A DNA stretch of 64,000 nt from Chamaelirium japonicum (taxonomy: Eukaryota > Streptophyta > Magnoliopsida > Liliales > Melanthiaceae), in NCBI GenBank assembly GCA_947650365.1, contig OX393551.1, positions 64,531,644 to 64,595,643 of the forward strand, in the 5' to 3' direction. Below are positions 9,595 through 24,500 of this stretch, piece after piece. Both the position numbers and the translations under genes were made by a program. The notes beneath the pieces are model-generated. The model saw only the letters and a program-made list of their open reading frames with translations, did not search any database and had not been told where the DNA came from. Within the stretch, counting starts at the first letter, position 1. Every line of letters starts with the position of its first letter.

Positions 9595-12500
9595 ATGCAG
9601 CAAGTCCAGGCGGCGGGAACGGCCACAACGCCGCCGCCGGACTCGACGGAGTCCGGCAGGAGCACGGCGGAAGCTCCTCCGAAGCAGGTGGCTCTCGCCA
9701 TGGAGAGGTTGACGCGGGCCGCTCGCCTGATAGCCGACATCAGGCTGGGCGGGGATCACCTCCTTGAGGCGTTGTTCGTGGCGGCGGACGGCCCTCACCA
9801 GTCCAACAAGACCGTCCAACTCGTTATCAAAGAGGAGGCGTCGATGCGCCAGCACTTCGAGGATCTCAGGCTGCTCGGTAAATTCTTCACCCCAATCTTT
9901 CGCCTTCTTTTTCTCCTTCGGTCTGGATCTTCTTTGCCTGATTTTTAGAAGGCAAGACTTCCAACAATCACAATAGCATGTTCAAGTCCTCGGATAAATT
10001 ATTTTAGTCAGAATTATTTCTTTGGCTAAGCATTGAAGTTTGATTCAAACAAATTAGAAGTTATCTTCTTCATCACACAGGCAGTTTCATGTGTTGGCAA
10101 CGTTGATGTATATATATTAAAGAAACTAACCGAACACAGGGAGAAGTAATCCCCAAGCCCAAAGCACACGAAATATTGCAAAAGAGTCTTAGAGGCAATT
10201 TATCAAACACATAGTGAATACCAAGATTTACATGAAAAACCTTCCAATGAAGAGAAAATCAACGGGGGAAGATCTGAAAAATAATCCACTACCTCAAAGA
10301 TAAGGGAATATACGGTTCCCTTGAGTTTTTCCTAAGAGTTGAGGTATTGCGAACTTTGGAAAATATAGAGGGTTACCACTTTAAGGTCTACCAACCCAAT
10401 TTCCGACCACAAAGAACACTTCCAAGTGGAGAATACCAAGACACCGCAGAGTCATCCGTTACGACCGTAGTCAAAGTCGTGGTAGAGGCTAGAAGAAGAA
10501 ACCAAGCCCATATAAATTCGAAAAACTCTCCTAGAAACTTTTTTTTTCTCTCTTATCTTTTAATCTTTATTCCTCGATGTTTTTTGGAATCGATGCTACC
10601 CTTGGTAGTTGGTACTATTCACTTTGTGGTCAGACCTGTTAGAAGGACACCAAAAGCAAACGACTCTGCACACGATACTCGACACCCATGGTTTGAGATT
10701 TCGATCAAAATCATAAAACTTCAGTTTCGGCTGTTACCAAAATGAAACACCTATGTGAAACCCCAAAAGTCTGTAATTAGGGCGACTTCGGTGCATTTCG
10801 CAGGATTTTGATAAAATTCATTGTATTTCAATGCACCTCAGTAAAATTTTGTGTGAACTACGATGAAATCTCGAGTGCTTTTTGACGAAATTTCGGTCAA
10901 AAGCATGTGGGACCTGTGAAAATGATAGCGCTCAAAATCTGTCTGCTCTTTTGGTGGACTATCAGCAAGATCATTGAATTTTGTGTGACTTTCAATCCAT
11001 TTCAGACAATTTTGACCGAAAGCATGTTGGGGGGGGGGGGGGGGGGGGGGCGAAAATGACAACGTTCGAATCTATATGCTCTTTTGATGGGATGTCTGCG
11101 AAATCAAACAGATTTGGATCATTTTGAGGTTATTTCAGTCATTCGGGTCAAAAACAGCCCACATATTTTGTGTAATTTGTGGGCTAGTTTCGATGACGCT
11201 GAGACTATAAATGGATGTCACTGGTTTCGACCGAAGCTACATATTTCGCCAGAAAGCCTCCGAATTTCAACCGAAAATATAAGCAACAAGTGTTGTCTTT
11301 GTTTGATGCAAGACTGCAAAGCACCTGCTAAAACCAGCCAAGTGGAAGTATTACAAGTGCGGCATGTCATCGACTCGTCGCACCTGTAATACTTCTTCTT
11401 AGCTAATTTCGACTCAGGGTTGATGAGTAGAGTTGTGTTTTGGGAGAAGACTAGCGATGATGGCACATGGTTGAGAGTTGCGAGCAGGCGACGTCGATCT
11501 GTGCGGCGGAGCATCATGATCATTCGATCAAGGGAGTGTGTGGGCCTCATTTTGGTGGAGATATTTGGGAAAGAAGACAAGATAGGGAAAATGACTAAAG
11601 AGGGAAAGTGACAAGAGAAGGAAGAGGACGAGAGGGAGGACTTTTGGGAGAGAGGTGTTTGGAGAGGGGGTTTTATGCATAATGGGGGGGTGCTGGGGTC
11701 TTCTAGAGGGGGATTGGATAAGAGGAGGGAGGAATTTAGGGGGGAATTTTGGGGAGAAATGGGGGGGGGGGGGGCGGGGGATTGGCACAATTTGGCAGCA
11801 GGAGATGGTTATCTCTCTCTCTCTCAGCAAATTTCTCTCTCAACAAATCTATCGCTCTCTCTCAGCAGATCTCTCTCTTCTCCCTGCGTTGCCCACCCGG
11901 CCCGATCCGGCTCCAATTCGTCGGCTGCAACCCGACGGCCGCTACTGCCTGATTAAGGTGGAGCCCCTGTTGTTTCCCTCTTCGCCGGTCGACCTCCATC
12001 GCCCCGGTCCTTGGCTACACTCAGCCTCGGCTTGGCCCAGCGCCGTCTGACCACCGATACCCCGTCACCTCACCGTTCTGATCCGACCTCACTCATGGCC
12101 GCACAGCGCCGTCAGGCTGCCCGACGTCCGATAGCCCTCCTTTACCACTCTGATTATCTCTCTATTTGACCCGGTGGCCAGCAAGCATAGTGGAGGGGGA
12201 GAAGGTGGTTCTGTCCCTCTCCCCTCCATCTCCATTCTAGGCCGGTGGGCAATCTGCAGAGACGGACGCAACTCCGGCTCCCCTCCACTCCCTCCTTGTG
12301 GCGGGCACAGCAGCAGCAGTGGGAAGTTCTGGGCCATGGCGCCCTTTCCCCCCTTCTTCGTTTCTGGCAGGGACATCAGTGTGGCCGGATCTACCTCCCC
12401 CTTTCTTCCATAAGTTGACGAGCTTCCCCTTGTGTTGCATGTGTCGGCGACGAGGCCCGACCACCTCCAGCCCGACCTCCGACGAGCTGGAGCGCCAAAC

Positions 12501-15500
12501 CCGACCTGCACCAGACGGCGACAAGCCTCCGGCAGCGCACCCAAAACCCCTCCCCCTCTGCGTGCGCCGCCAATGACCTCCCCGTATGCCACCACCTATG
12601 GCCTCCTCCACCCCGAGCTCCTATAGGCTGCAGCCCCCGTGCCCAACTCCTTCCCCCTTGCATGGATCGTCAGCGACATCCTAGGCGACCCCCCAGGCAC
12701 CAAATGACGACCTCCTCCCTACTCTATTATGACCGGCAGACATCACCCCCTTTTTTTGAGCGGTGACGGCGACGACTACTACAGATCTTCGTGGCGACGG
12801 TGAAGATGGAGGTCTCGGTGACCCAAACCATCTTGAGCTCGGAGATCGGCTGCATACGTGTGTGTGAGTGGGCTCGTGTCTGTGTGAGTTTTCGGCGTGT
12901 GAGCAGGCGAGCCCGACGAATGTAATATGTAATATTTTGTTACTTTTTGTATAATGTGTATGTGGACCCGCAAGCAAGCTCGGATCAAAGGGCATCTCGG
13001 CTGGCTATCGTGGAGCCGCCCTCCGATGGCCTGCCCTACGTCATCAACCAACACGGATGAGTGTGCCCTGAAACTATCTTTATTTGAGAGACCGAGAGGC
13101 CGATAGGAGCAGTGTGGATGTAACCGGTTCGAGATTATAGTGAATTTGTTCGCTTTGCCCGTGATTTTCTTCCCTCCTGCGTCGGGAGGGTTTTTCTACA
13201 TAAATGCTTGTGTCCGCGCTCTTGTCTTTGGTATCATACGTCTCATAATGTGAGCTAAACGAAAATCTCACGGGCGACCTCATCCTTGAAAATTTTTGCC
13301 CCGACAATTTCTATTTACAAGCCTTCGACATTTGACAAGGAAGCCTTTCCCAATTTAGTACTACTAGTTTTGGCCATGTTACGAGATAGTAAAAAAATAA
13401 CACAACAAAGAAAACCACAAGCATGTTTCATAATATACTAAAACAAAAGGAGATTTGGCCACACATCAAAATTTGGGGGAATAAATACCACATCAGGGTA
13501 ATGGCCTTGGAAAAGTGTCAACCCCTTAGGGAAACATCACTAGGACGACAAGGAGAACTAGTTGCCCAATAAGGATAATTTCGGATAAATTACCATGGAA
13601 AACTGGATAAAAAACTGCAAAAATACAAAAAAAACAACTGCTGAAGACGCAAACAGTCTACAAGGGGTATCCTATGAGTTTGTGAGTCGGGTCTTCTCTA
13701 GTCAGATTAGGTATGTAGATTGGGTTACAGATCTAAGGGTCGCGTCTGATTTGGCGGGTGTATTTTGCGGGTCTATTTTCAAATCTACGGATTGGAACGT
13801 ATAGGGGCATATTAGGTTTGTGAGTCAAATATGGGTGGGTTTCAGATCTAAGGGCCACGTCTGATTGGTGTGTGTACTTTGTGGGTCTAGTTTCAAACTT
13901 ACAGGTTGGGATGGAATGTATATGGCCAGATCATGTTTACAGGTCAGATATGGATTTATGGATTAGGGATTCACAATTTTTATTGTTTAGGATTTGATAG
14001 GGAGTTAGAGATAGCTTCTCAATTAAAACAGGTAGGAAGTAACAATGCAACCGTTACAGGAATAACGAAGGAGACGATGCACACATGATCATGCATAAGT
14101 GATGCACAGACGACAAGCCTAGATTCGAGCAAGGAGTGTGGGGTCACCGGTGGAGGGAAAGGGAAAGGAAGAGTCCGGGGAGGGGTGTGTTGGGAAATTG
14201 GCTCGTTCCGATACCAAACCCTTACACCGCGGAAGCCTTCAAGGCCTCAGGGCGGTGTTTAAAGGTTCGAGGATTGGAGCCTTGCAGAGATCGCACAACC
14301 ACATAGATAATTCGATACACCAATATAATAGTAACGAACATCACGAATTCACCAGGCAATAAAGGATTTGGATTATCACTAGTAAGAAAATACACCATGC
14401 GGTGGTCTTCGTTTGTCGGACCCCACAAACCCTCTTCTTGCTTCTCTCACAGAAGCACCCACGAAGTAGAGAACAATCCGCCTAAGAGATACAGAGATAT
14501 ATTTGAGGATATACCAAGAGATGAAAGCACCCGAAGTAGAAGCCGAGGTGGACGCGCCGAAGAATTCGGATGAAAATCTGGATGAACTTGAAGGAGAACC
14601 CAGAGACTAACCTCCACTCTCTCTTCTCTTCTTCCTTCTTTTTCTCTCTTCCTCTAGGGTTAGGAGAACACCTAACCCTAGAGGGTTGCCTTCATATATA
14701 TTGATGTTATAATAAACACAAAACCAATATTGTCCCCATATATGGGATTTGGAGAATTGTCATTGGCGGATGGTTAGCAATCAACGCTGATTGCGTAGCA
14801 CACATGCAAGCGTAGCGTGCCTAATACAGCCTCAAGCCTTAATTTCTCTCTACTTAGGGTTTGTTTGGAGTCTTTTGACAACTCGACAAAGTAGATTTTT
14901 TTTACTTATTCAAAAAATAAGTGCTTTAGCTTATTTTCATTGAATATAACTTTCACCCGTTCAAGAAGTGGTTGCAAGGCTGCTTTTTCAAATATTGTTT
15001 TTCACCTATTTGAATAAATTTTTTTCTTACAATTTTGCCCTTGAAGTGTAAAAGAAATACAAATTATCCATCATCGATGGTCGGTCAATGATGGTGCTGG
15101 GTGGCACCGGTGGTGGTGGTCAGCACTCAGCAGTGTTGATTCTCGGTAGAGGCATATGGGTGGTTGTTGGTGATGAGTGATGACGACACCAGTGGTGTCG
15201 CTGGTAGTTAATGGCATCGACTGATTACTAAAATGATAGAAATGCTCTATAAAAACCTCTGCAATTCAGAGTGGCCAAACCCACTTTTAATTTTCTACAA
15301 TTCATAGTGGCCAAATCCATTTTTAATTTTCTACAATTCAGTGGCCAAACTCACTTCTAATTTTTAGAGCTTTTTAGAGTAGATTTTTCAAACATGTAAA
15401 AAAAAGACAATTAGAGTTTATTGTAACATTTAATTTTTATTTTTATGTTTACTTTAAGCTTTACTTTGAAATTATCTACTTACAGACGAAATAGATTTGC

Positions 15501-18500
15501 TGAATGGGTTTTAGTAGTTCAGGTCATGTGCTATCTTTCTGAGGAACTGCCATAGCTTCTTAAAAATAAAGATGGTAGCCTAAGTTCTGTTCTCTTGCTG
15601 TTGTCTTTATTCATGGAAACAACAACAATTCTTTTGTAGTTTATTAGAACTGCCATCATACATCTCCCTTAATCCTGCTGTGACTTTTTCTATGTAAGCA
15701 CTAGCAGTGCTTACGATGAATCATCAATCAGTGCATGGATATAATATGTATCAGGGATTGAAGTACTTAAAATGACATTTGTTTAGCAACACACATCTGC
15801 CATTCACACTAGTGCAAGTAAATATATTGACATAAAAAAGCGATTTGCAAGTATTGATAGTTCTTTCTTAATATCAACAAGTCCAGTTTAACTGTCTGCA
15901 TAAGAAGGTTCACACACAAAAAATTTGGGATAACTTTCCTAGGTAGGGATATCTCAAAATAAATTTGGGGGACTGCTAAAAGCCTTTTCTTTTACTTAAT
16001 AGACAAATATCATTTTAGACTTATTTCCTTCATTTTAGTATTTTTTTATACTAAAGTTGCTGCTGTACATTGGGATTTAACGTATCTTCAAGTCTAACTC
16101 ATTAATGTTGTGACGCTTTAGATGTCTATTTTTTATAGAGTTCAGAAATGAGGATTTAGCACCACTTCATCTGAGGAAGTGCTTTGGAGGGGGAGTGGAG
16201 CATAATAAGCAGTAGAGAGAAAATAGAGATTGCTATCTTCTTTGTTCTTTTCTAGAACCTTTTACAGTTCTTCCTTCTTCATTTTTCTAATCATTTTCTT
16301 CTCTCTCATTATAATGCTCTCACTAAGCCCTCTGAAACTTATAGACCCCTCTTCCACCCCACCTGCATATGGTCCACGAGCCTCCTTCACCCCATACCTG
16401 ATCCGTGGCCCTTGCTCATGACTCTCCTCTCCTTTGGTCACTAGCCATCTCGACTAGCAGTTGGACACCCCTCTCTGAGAGGTTAGGTTGTGTTTGAATA
16501 CTGGCTGGGCAACCAAAAACTTATTATTCCACTTCCTAATCCCCACCAGTGAGGTCTATCGGCCCTTTCGGCACTATCTTGTCCTGCTTTTTCCATAATA
16601 CTGATCTCTTGATCCATCATCAGCATCTTCAGCATCGAAGAACTTCTTAGAGCAGCTCATGTGCATGTCCATTACTTTAGTTGTCTCCCAGATTACTCAG
16701 CAAATAGCAGTGAAAATTTTCTGCCTGGTTGGGTTTGAATATGGAGGGACAGCGACTAATCTTAGGAGACAAGTATGTGGAAATGCCTCTTAATGAAGAG
16801 GCGAAAGGTAGAATTAAAACGAAAAGACATCACCTCTGCTTTAATGGGTGTTTTAGAAATTGATTTGTCAGAAATTTTCACGTCCTAAAAGACCTCGAGA
16901 TAGTGTTACTGTGAAAATATATAGGACTGGTAAAAAATACTCCACTAGGATATTTTATGTATTATTATTAAAGTATCTTAACATATCCATGTTAGGCCTA
17001 ATTGCTCTGGATCTCCTTTATGAGCCGCATATCGTGTTGTAAATGCTCCGTCTGGTGGCCTCTGAAAAACCATATGCTTTTTAACAGGCCAAGAGTTTCA
17101 AGCTTGAGCGTTCTAAATAATAATATTCACATTTTAAAAACTTTTCTCTTTTCTGCTAGGAAGGCAACTGGAAGATTCTGGAGTCCTAAATGGTTCTCTT
17201 AAATCACGAGGGAATTCTTGGGGTTTACACATGCCCCTAGTTTGCCCAGATGGTGCTGTTGTTGCATATGCTTGGAAACGTCAACTTGCCGGCCAAGCTG
17301 GTGCATCTGCTGTTGACAGAACCAGGTAAGGTGATTTTTTTTCCAAGTTATCATTGGCAAAAGACGAATAATTTTTTGAAACTTTTCACTAGTAAAATGT
17401 TTGTGGGAACTATTTTTGCCTCCCTCACACAAAGAAACTAAATTGAGATTAACTTATGAGAATAGCAACCTTTTCTAACATAATTAATGTGTTTTCAGAT
17501 AAGATAGCAAATAGCAACGTTTTCTAACATGTGTGAAAGCCAAATTATTTACGTTGAGGTAACTAAAGACTATTTTTTTCAGGATATATAACTAAGGACT
17601 ATTTTCTTCATGTTATATAATTAAAGACCTATTTGCTTCTCCCTCTGTGTGTGTGTGTGTGTTGCTTGCGTGCGCATGTGTGTAAAATGGCTCTTGGAAA
17701 AATTCATTGCACGATTCCCTTATATATCCATGCCCGTCTCACTTTCTTACCCTGCTACCTCCGTTCTGAATACTCTACTTTGATAACATTTTGCAACTTC
17801 ATTTGTGTCATAATAAAATGATCTAAAGGATTATGCAACTGTTATCTTTTTTATAGAACTATCTCATAACATTGCCCGTGGATTCAGATTTACTATAAAA
17901 ATCTCTTTTCTACAGAGGATCATTCCATTTCATTTAGAGTGGTAACTGGTAACTGCTGGCCTCAATTTATTTTTGTAACCTGCTTACCCGATGTCAGCAT
18001 GTATTAGGCTTTTTGGGGAGCTAATATCAAAGGTAAAACTTTGGAGATCACTTTCAAGCACATCCCCAAACTTAAGAAACATTGGCTTTCAGGGAGCTAC
18101 AATTACAGGTGAACCGCTATGGATCACCTTTGATCACATACCAGGTTGTGACAGCCACCACTTTGTAATCATTAGCATGGAGGTCTGAAGTCTGAATTTC
18201 CTCTGTGATCAGAGCCTGTAGGATAATCATTATGTGATTTGCCTGCACTTAAAAATTATTTGCGGCCTTCAATTTTATTTTCCATGAGTCATTATGTCTG
18301 AATTTGTCTAAAAAGACATGTCATGACAGTCGTGCATGAATCTAGTGTATCTCATGTTTAAATAATTCCTGATGTCCATCTTGGAAAGCCCTAAATTTTG
18401 TGTTCTTTGTGCTAATAAAAAAGGAGGTTCCAATACCATATCCACAAAAGCAAATAAACTATGCACTATGCCTTGAAAAGTCAGAAACTATGCTTAAATA

Positions 18501-21500
18501 CTTTAGCAATCAATAGACACTGTTTTTACAAGCAACTACACTCAAATATTAATAAAAGATTGCTGATAACTTGCTAGAAAGTGGCAAACAATAGCCGAAG
18601 ATGGAGATGGCATTATATGTTTTAAGAGAGGTGCCAATGCATTTGCAGTGACAGATCATGGGTTCTAGGGAAGAAGAGGATATCTTCACCAAGAAGTCAA
18701 GAATAGAAGTATCTCTATCACTCCATCCAACATTGTTGGTGAGGACCTCTTTTGATTCTTTGTGACTTTCATTTCTATTAATTAGAAATCAAATAAAGAA
18801 TCACCGTGCATGTGTATTACTAGCCAATTTAGATATAACCATCATCAAGCCTTCTTCGATCTATTTAACGTTGGCTTTTCGTCTCTGTTACCAAAATCTT
18901 TGAATTTTTGAATTAGTCGTGATTAAAATGCGACTTATTCATTAAACGTTCGTTACATAACTATTTTACGAAATTTGAAGTTACAATTTTTTGAAAAAAT
19001 CACAATTTTCATGTTTTAATCCCAATTTAGGTGTTTTAATTCGAATTAATCGTGTCACGTCATGTACTGCTAAAAAACATGTTGGATATAAATATATTTT
19101 AAAATTCTACCGTTTGTTTACCAACTTTCCGATTTTTCGGACTTCTCCCCTTGCCGATTTTTCCTTGATTTCCGACTTGGTAACTATGTTTTTCGCTACT
19201 CATACACCTGTCGATTCACATAATAGTAGACAAAAGATTTGACAAAGGTATAGAAGGGAGATGCATTAGGGTTATTTTCTACAACGATAGAAGTCAAAAA
19301 TTTATAGTATAAACTATTCTAGTTCACTCAATTAAACTTAAACAGTTGATTGAGACCATAAGAATTAGGAAAACTATGAATGAGTGGTATTGCGACATTA
19401 ATATCTATAGTACTATATAAAGGGAGAAGATCGAAACTGTTCATATTAATGTTTACACAGACCCATGTCCACCAATCCATTTTCCTCAGGGTAAATATGC
19501 CAATTGATGTACTAGTAGGACATGCCATCTCCATTATGTCCTTTTTTAATACTATTCACATGGCATGTCCACTTATCCATTGTTCTAGGGGTAAATATGA
19601 CAATTGACATTCTAATAGGACACCGACAAAGTTCCTTTTTCATATTTGTTGTGGGGCCCGCATCTTTGTTTCCCCTTATGCAGGCAAGAAAACACATCAA
19701 CACTCATGTTATTACCTTTTTAATAATTGTCCTGGTACTACCCAAAAAAATTATCTTGGTACTACTATCTAGAGGGTGGATTCCACATCAATGTTAAATA
19801 ATTGATAGGGACACCCCTTTCTATTTGTTACTACACTCTGTCCTTTTGCTATTGCTATTTGTACCCAAATATTGCTACCTAGAAGGTGGTTTCCATCTAA
19901 CCAAAAAGAAAATAAGGTGGTTCTCATAATCAATTTTAGATAATTTCACTTTTAATTTTTGCTCCCCACTTTGCAGTTTGTACCCAAATTATTATAGGTG
20001 CACAAATTTTTTTTTGTTACACCTTGTTGCACGCGCCTCGCCCGAACACGCCTGAGGCGCATACCTACGCCTTGCCAAAACATGCCTAAGGCGCATACCT
20101 GCGCCTCATCTCGAGACGCGCGCCTTATTGTGTCTTGAGTCTCTTGACAACACTGATCCATAATTGGTTGATCAATATCTCTGATGCATTCAAACAGTGG
20201 GTTATGTTCCTTGGTGATGATATTAGTCAGGTTGATTTCAACATGGTCCTCTATGTCTGCCCTCTCATTCAAATGCTTCATCCTCAACCGCATGTTATAG
20301 TGGACAAGACCAGCTTCTCCAATTCTTGTTTGCGAGGCAGTTCCGCTGCTTGGAGTGTATAAGTGCAAAGGTGCTCCAGTTCCTCTCATAATCGGAGGAC
20401 AATGCTATCTATGGCATCAATCTGATCGCCACCTTTTGCAGCTTTGGCGCATCGGTGCCATATAGAACCCACCACTCACTTGATAATTAACATTGATGTT
20501 GTAGCCTAGCCTCTTAAGGTAGTTGCCACCAGGCTCTTTGATCCCATCATGGACATTTGTTTGGTCAGCACTGTCGGCCACCTTGTAGCGCAAACCAGAA
20601 CCCCTTGGCCAATTGCATTTATACCTTGGTTCCCACTATGGGAGGAACCAGGGTAGGGGGGAGGGGGGGTTGATAAGCAGACATTGGTTCTCCTAAGCTA
20701 ATTGCAGTTATACCTTAGTCGTCCCCCCATCCCCCCAACCTTCTATAGTTTCCGACGGTCAGTCGGGGGGGGGGGGGGGGGGGGTGGCATAGGGTGTGTG
20801 TCAACTCCGTTGACATGCATTGTTGGCCCCCTCTCTAACAACTTGGGCTTTTAGATGAGTTGGTAAGTTAATAGTCGATAAATTAAAGTAATTCTTTTGA
20901 CTTTACTGCTTGAATACAAACATGAAAAAATAAACTTTGAGAAATTCACTTCATCTCTGCTTTACCAACAAAATTTGCTTTATTGCTAATGATTGCAAAG
21001 GGGGTCTAAAAATCTAGATGAGTCCTAAGCCTGCATTACCTTCACTAATTACTTTGAAAATTAGATAGGATACTTTGCATGGCACAAACTAGACCCTTTT
21101 GTTTTATTTGATAATGAATTGTTGATCCTGTTATGCTTTTCCCACACAATCCTCCGTAAGTACAACATTCTCTCTCTTCCATTTGTTCAACTCATTTCCT
21201 TTCCTTCAAGTTCTTGAATTTATTTTTGAAAGCACAGGTCATCTTCCCTCTTTCTCTTTAATCTCTTTAACTCAATTTTCACCAATCCTTTGTTGTTTTC
21301 TTCTCTTTTGTTTCAAAACCGATTAAAGATGAAGATTGATTCACAACGAGATTCGATCATCAAGATTGTATCTCGTCAAACATTTAAGACTTTCCAAAAA
21401 AAGTTCTACCAAATTCATGATGACGATGGAATGCTCTTGGATTTCCCCAAGAACCAGAAGAGCCACACGTGAAATGGTTCATACGAGAATGCATCCAAGT

Positions 21501-24500
21501 CATACAATCCAGGCGATTCTCGATAAAGAGTAATGCTATTCGTACAATCTAAAAAGCAATCTCAGACCCAAGCAGTGGTGGCAGGCCCCAAGGGTGATGC
21601 ACTAACCCCTGGGCCCCGCTACCATTGCTTGGGTCTGAGATTGTTTTTTAGATTGCGAGTAGCATTACTCCTTGATAAATCATCTTGTCCTCTTAAAAAG
21701 TATAAATGGGATCAGTTGTGCATGCAACATAAGTGGACCATTATAGATGGATTCAAATGAATTTCTACACATTTTAATTAGATACTAATTTATTTGACCA
21801 TTTTTTGAGTTTGGAAACCTCTCCTTTACTCAAGTGATACATTAGAATTGTCTGATTTTAGGCCAATAGCATGTGCGAGCTAGTTAGCCTGTGAAAACTA
21901 ACATGAAAATCTTCTTCATCGGATCTGCTTCCTAAAATGGGAAGGCTACATCTTCTTAATGCTTCAGAAAAAAACAAAATTAGATGAGCAAGAGGGCAAA
22001 TAGGCAAAGGTTATGAAAAATGATAATGTAACTATTGCTTTTACAATTTCAGGTTGGCTCTCAAGGCATTCACTGACCAGAAGAGGCGGTTTTTCCCTCA
22101 CCTGGAAGATAACGCGTTTGTCCAAGCTTCTGATGGGGAATTTGGAGTTGCCAAGAAACACTGTAGTTCTCAAGGATTGGCCATGGGCCATGGAGAAGAG
22201 CTTTGGGAAGAAAAAACATTGTCTGATGTACTTAATAATCTGGAGCATGAGGTGTCCAATATGAAAATCTTCACATACCAGCGCCTAGATTGGTTGAAAA
22301 GAGCTTCCTCGTTATCATCTTCAGTAAATGAGAATTTAATCCGACCATCCAAGGAACAAAGCTTTCATAATGCAAACAAGCTAAGGGTAGGGTCAGCAAA
22401 TTTTGCTGCTGCAGATCAAGTTGCAGTTATTGAGTTGTTGGTGCCTTCTGTTTTCCGTGCTGTAGTGTCACTGCATCCAGCAGGATCTATAAACCCTGAT
22501 GCTGTGGCATTCTTTTCTCCTGATGAGGTAATCTTATGCAAAGATATTTTTCTGGTAATGGGGTCTATTTTCTGACTACCCATCCTATGAATATTTCAAA
22601 TTTAATTGACCAGCACTTCCATGCTCTCTATCGGTTGATATTTATTTGCTTTTTGGTAAGTAACACCACTTTTTGCTGTAACTGTTTCATACTTTCTCGT
22701 TATTTTTATGTAAAAAATTACTTACTTTTAGGGTAAATTCAAAGTTCCAGACGCGAAGGCGTGACGCGAGACGTTTTGTTGGCCAAAGCCTCGAGGCATA
22801 AGCCTTGAGGCGTGAGGCGTAAGCCTCAAGCGAGTGTATGTTTTAATTAATTAAATATATAATCAATATAGAAATAAATATTAATATTAAAAAAAATATA
22901 AAAAACAAAGAAAGGTATGGAAATTAATAGTTTCATATCATAATCCACGATTCCACATCCACTCATCATAATAGTTTACCAAAATATATACATAAAGTAT
23001 ATAAAGTGTATCATTATACCTAAATTTAACAATACTTGAGAGTTGAGACAATATTTTTAAAACTCTAAGTTCCAAGTCAAATAAACCAAATCCACAATTC
23101 TATATAATGCCACCATAAAATTCTAATTAAATCCATAATTTCCAACCGAAAGTTTTAATCATCCGAAATAAAAAGCACACTTATAAATTATAAATTGTCA
23201 CTTTAATAAAAAAAAAAACACAAGTCGAAGATTTGCTCAATCAAATTGGAGCTCTTCATCTTCTATAGTATTAGAAGCAACTTCGGAGCCCATAAAAAAG
23301 TGTTTTTTTTTTAAAAAAACTCACTTTATTAAAAAAAATATCAAAATCAAGCACAGTTGAGATTTACGCCTCGGACATGAGGTGTATGCCTCGCCTTGAG
23401 GCGTACGCCTCAGCCTATGAAGTGTATGTCTCAGCTGTTTGCACGCCTCATACAACACCTTTGGGGCGTTTTTGCTGCGCCTCGCCCTGAGGCGCGCCTC
23501 GAGGAGTAAGCCTCAGGCATCTTTGAAGACATTGGGTAAATTACACAGACCCCATGTAGTTTGACCGATTATCACTTTCACCCCCTTATGTTTAAAACCC
23601 TACAAATGCCCCCCTATAGTTTGAAAACATATCACAAACACCCCCTCTGAGGGGGCACTTTCAGCCCTTCATAGGGGGTGTTTGTGCAAGGAATCAAAAC
23701 ATGAGGAGGTGAAAGTGATAATCAATCAAACTATATGGGGTCTATGTGTAATTTACCCTTATATTTAATCTAAGCTGTCAACAGTTTCTCATCTTCCTAA
23801 CCTTTATCTTATCATGAGTGTGATGCTAATACATGCTGCTCTATTCAGTCTGGATGCTTTACCTCTTTGCTTGATTCTAGAGGCTGGTGCGTGAGATGGT
23901 ATTCGGCATGTGTTTAGAAGGATTTATTATTCTCCCTCACACAATACTTAACCTGCTGCAGACCACCTTTGTTGTAGTTGATTATTTTGGTGCAGGAGTT
24001 ATTATTTGCAAGTGATCTAAACGTAACTCTATCTGTGGTCCATATCAACTTCATTCATGTCGTTCTATTTTCACTTTCTGACTAAACCCTTAAATTTTAG
24101 GGAGGCAGCTACATTCATGCCAGAGGTTTTTCAGTGTATCATGTATTTAGGCACATCACGGTAATTGCTGCTGTGTTCTAATTTCTTTCTTGATTTTTAT
24201 TTTATTAGCCATCACGTGAGAGATATGAGCTGAGAGATTTGATCACTTGTTTTCTGTTGCAGGAATATGCTGATAAAGCATTACAGTATTTTCTTAGTGT
24301 GGATAATAATATTTCGCTTTCACTACTCTTGGTAATTCCACTACTCATTGCCTACACATATACCTCTTGTTCTAAATTCAATGTCCTGTGCAACAGGGGC
24401 AACATTGTGGTTTGCTCGGCATGTTCCATAAATATGAGGAATAATTGACTTCTTCTGATTCTATCTAGCCTTTTCACCAATCTGTACATAGTATGTGACA

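Larger units (their letters stand above)
9878..17159 (+). other. MED27 intron 1 (7.3 kb)
   Basis: The donor is G|GTAAAT and the acceptor TTCTGCTAG|G. No intact gene is seen inside. Contents include poly-G runs at 11,029-11,050 and 11,761-11,774, a GC-rich stretch at 11.8-12.7 kb, a possible copia-like LTR at 14.2-14.8 kb and a short tandem repeat at 15.26 kb. The 10,130-10,460 segment (ccttccaatgaagag, atcaacgggggaag) resembles LTR-retrotransposon leader DNA but was not classified. Confidence 0.8.
17326..22052 (+). other. MED27 intron 2 (4.7 kb)
   Basis: The donor is AG|GTAAGG and the acceptor ACAATTTCAG|G. No gene is seen. It holds a (TG)n tract at about 17,646-17,661, a tandem duplication at 19.45-19.65 kb, a GCGCCTC-rich fragment at about 19,990-20,152, a poly-G run at 20,765-20,784 and a palindromic MITE at 21.53 kb. 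Confidence 0.8.
22528..24100 (+). other. MED27 intron 3 (1.6 kb) carrying two adjacent insertions
   Basis: The donor is GAG|GTAATC and the acceptor AAATTTTAG|G, between codons. Two neighbouring insertions occupy 22,740-23,758. The flanks show nothing else of note. Confidence 0.8.

Noticed and set aside
12089..12663. Overlapping frames of 90-168 aa on both strands in MED27 intron 1
   Set aside because: They are GC-rich, lack domains, overlap one another on both strands and have no splice or promoter context.
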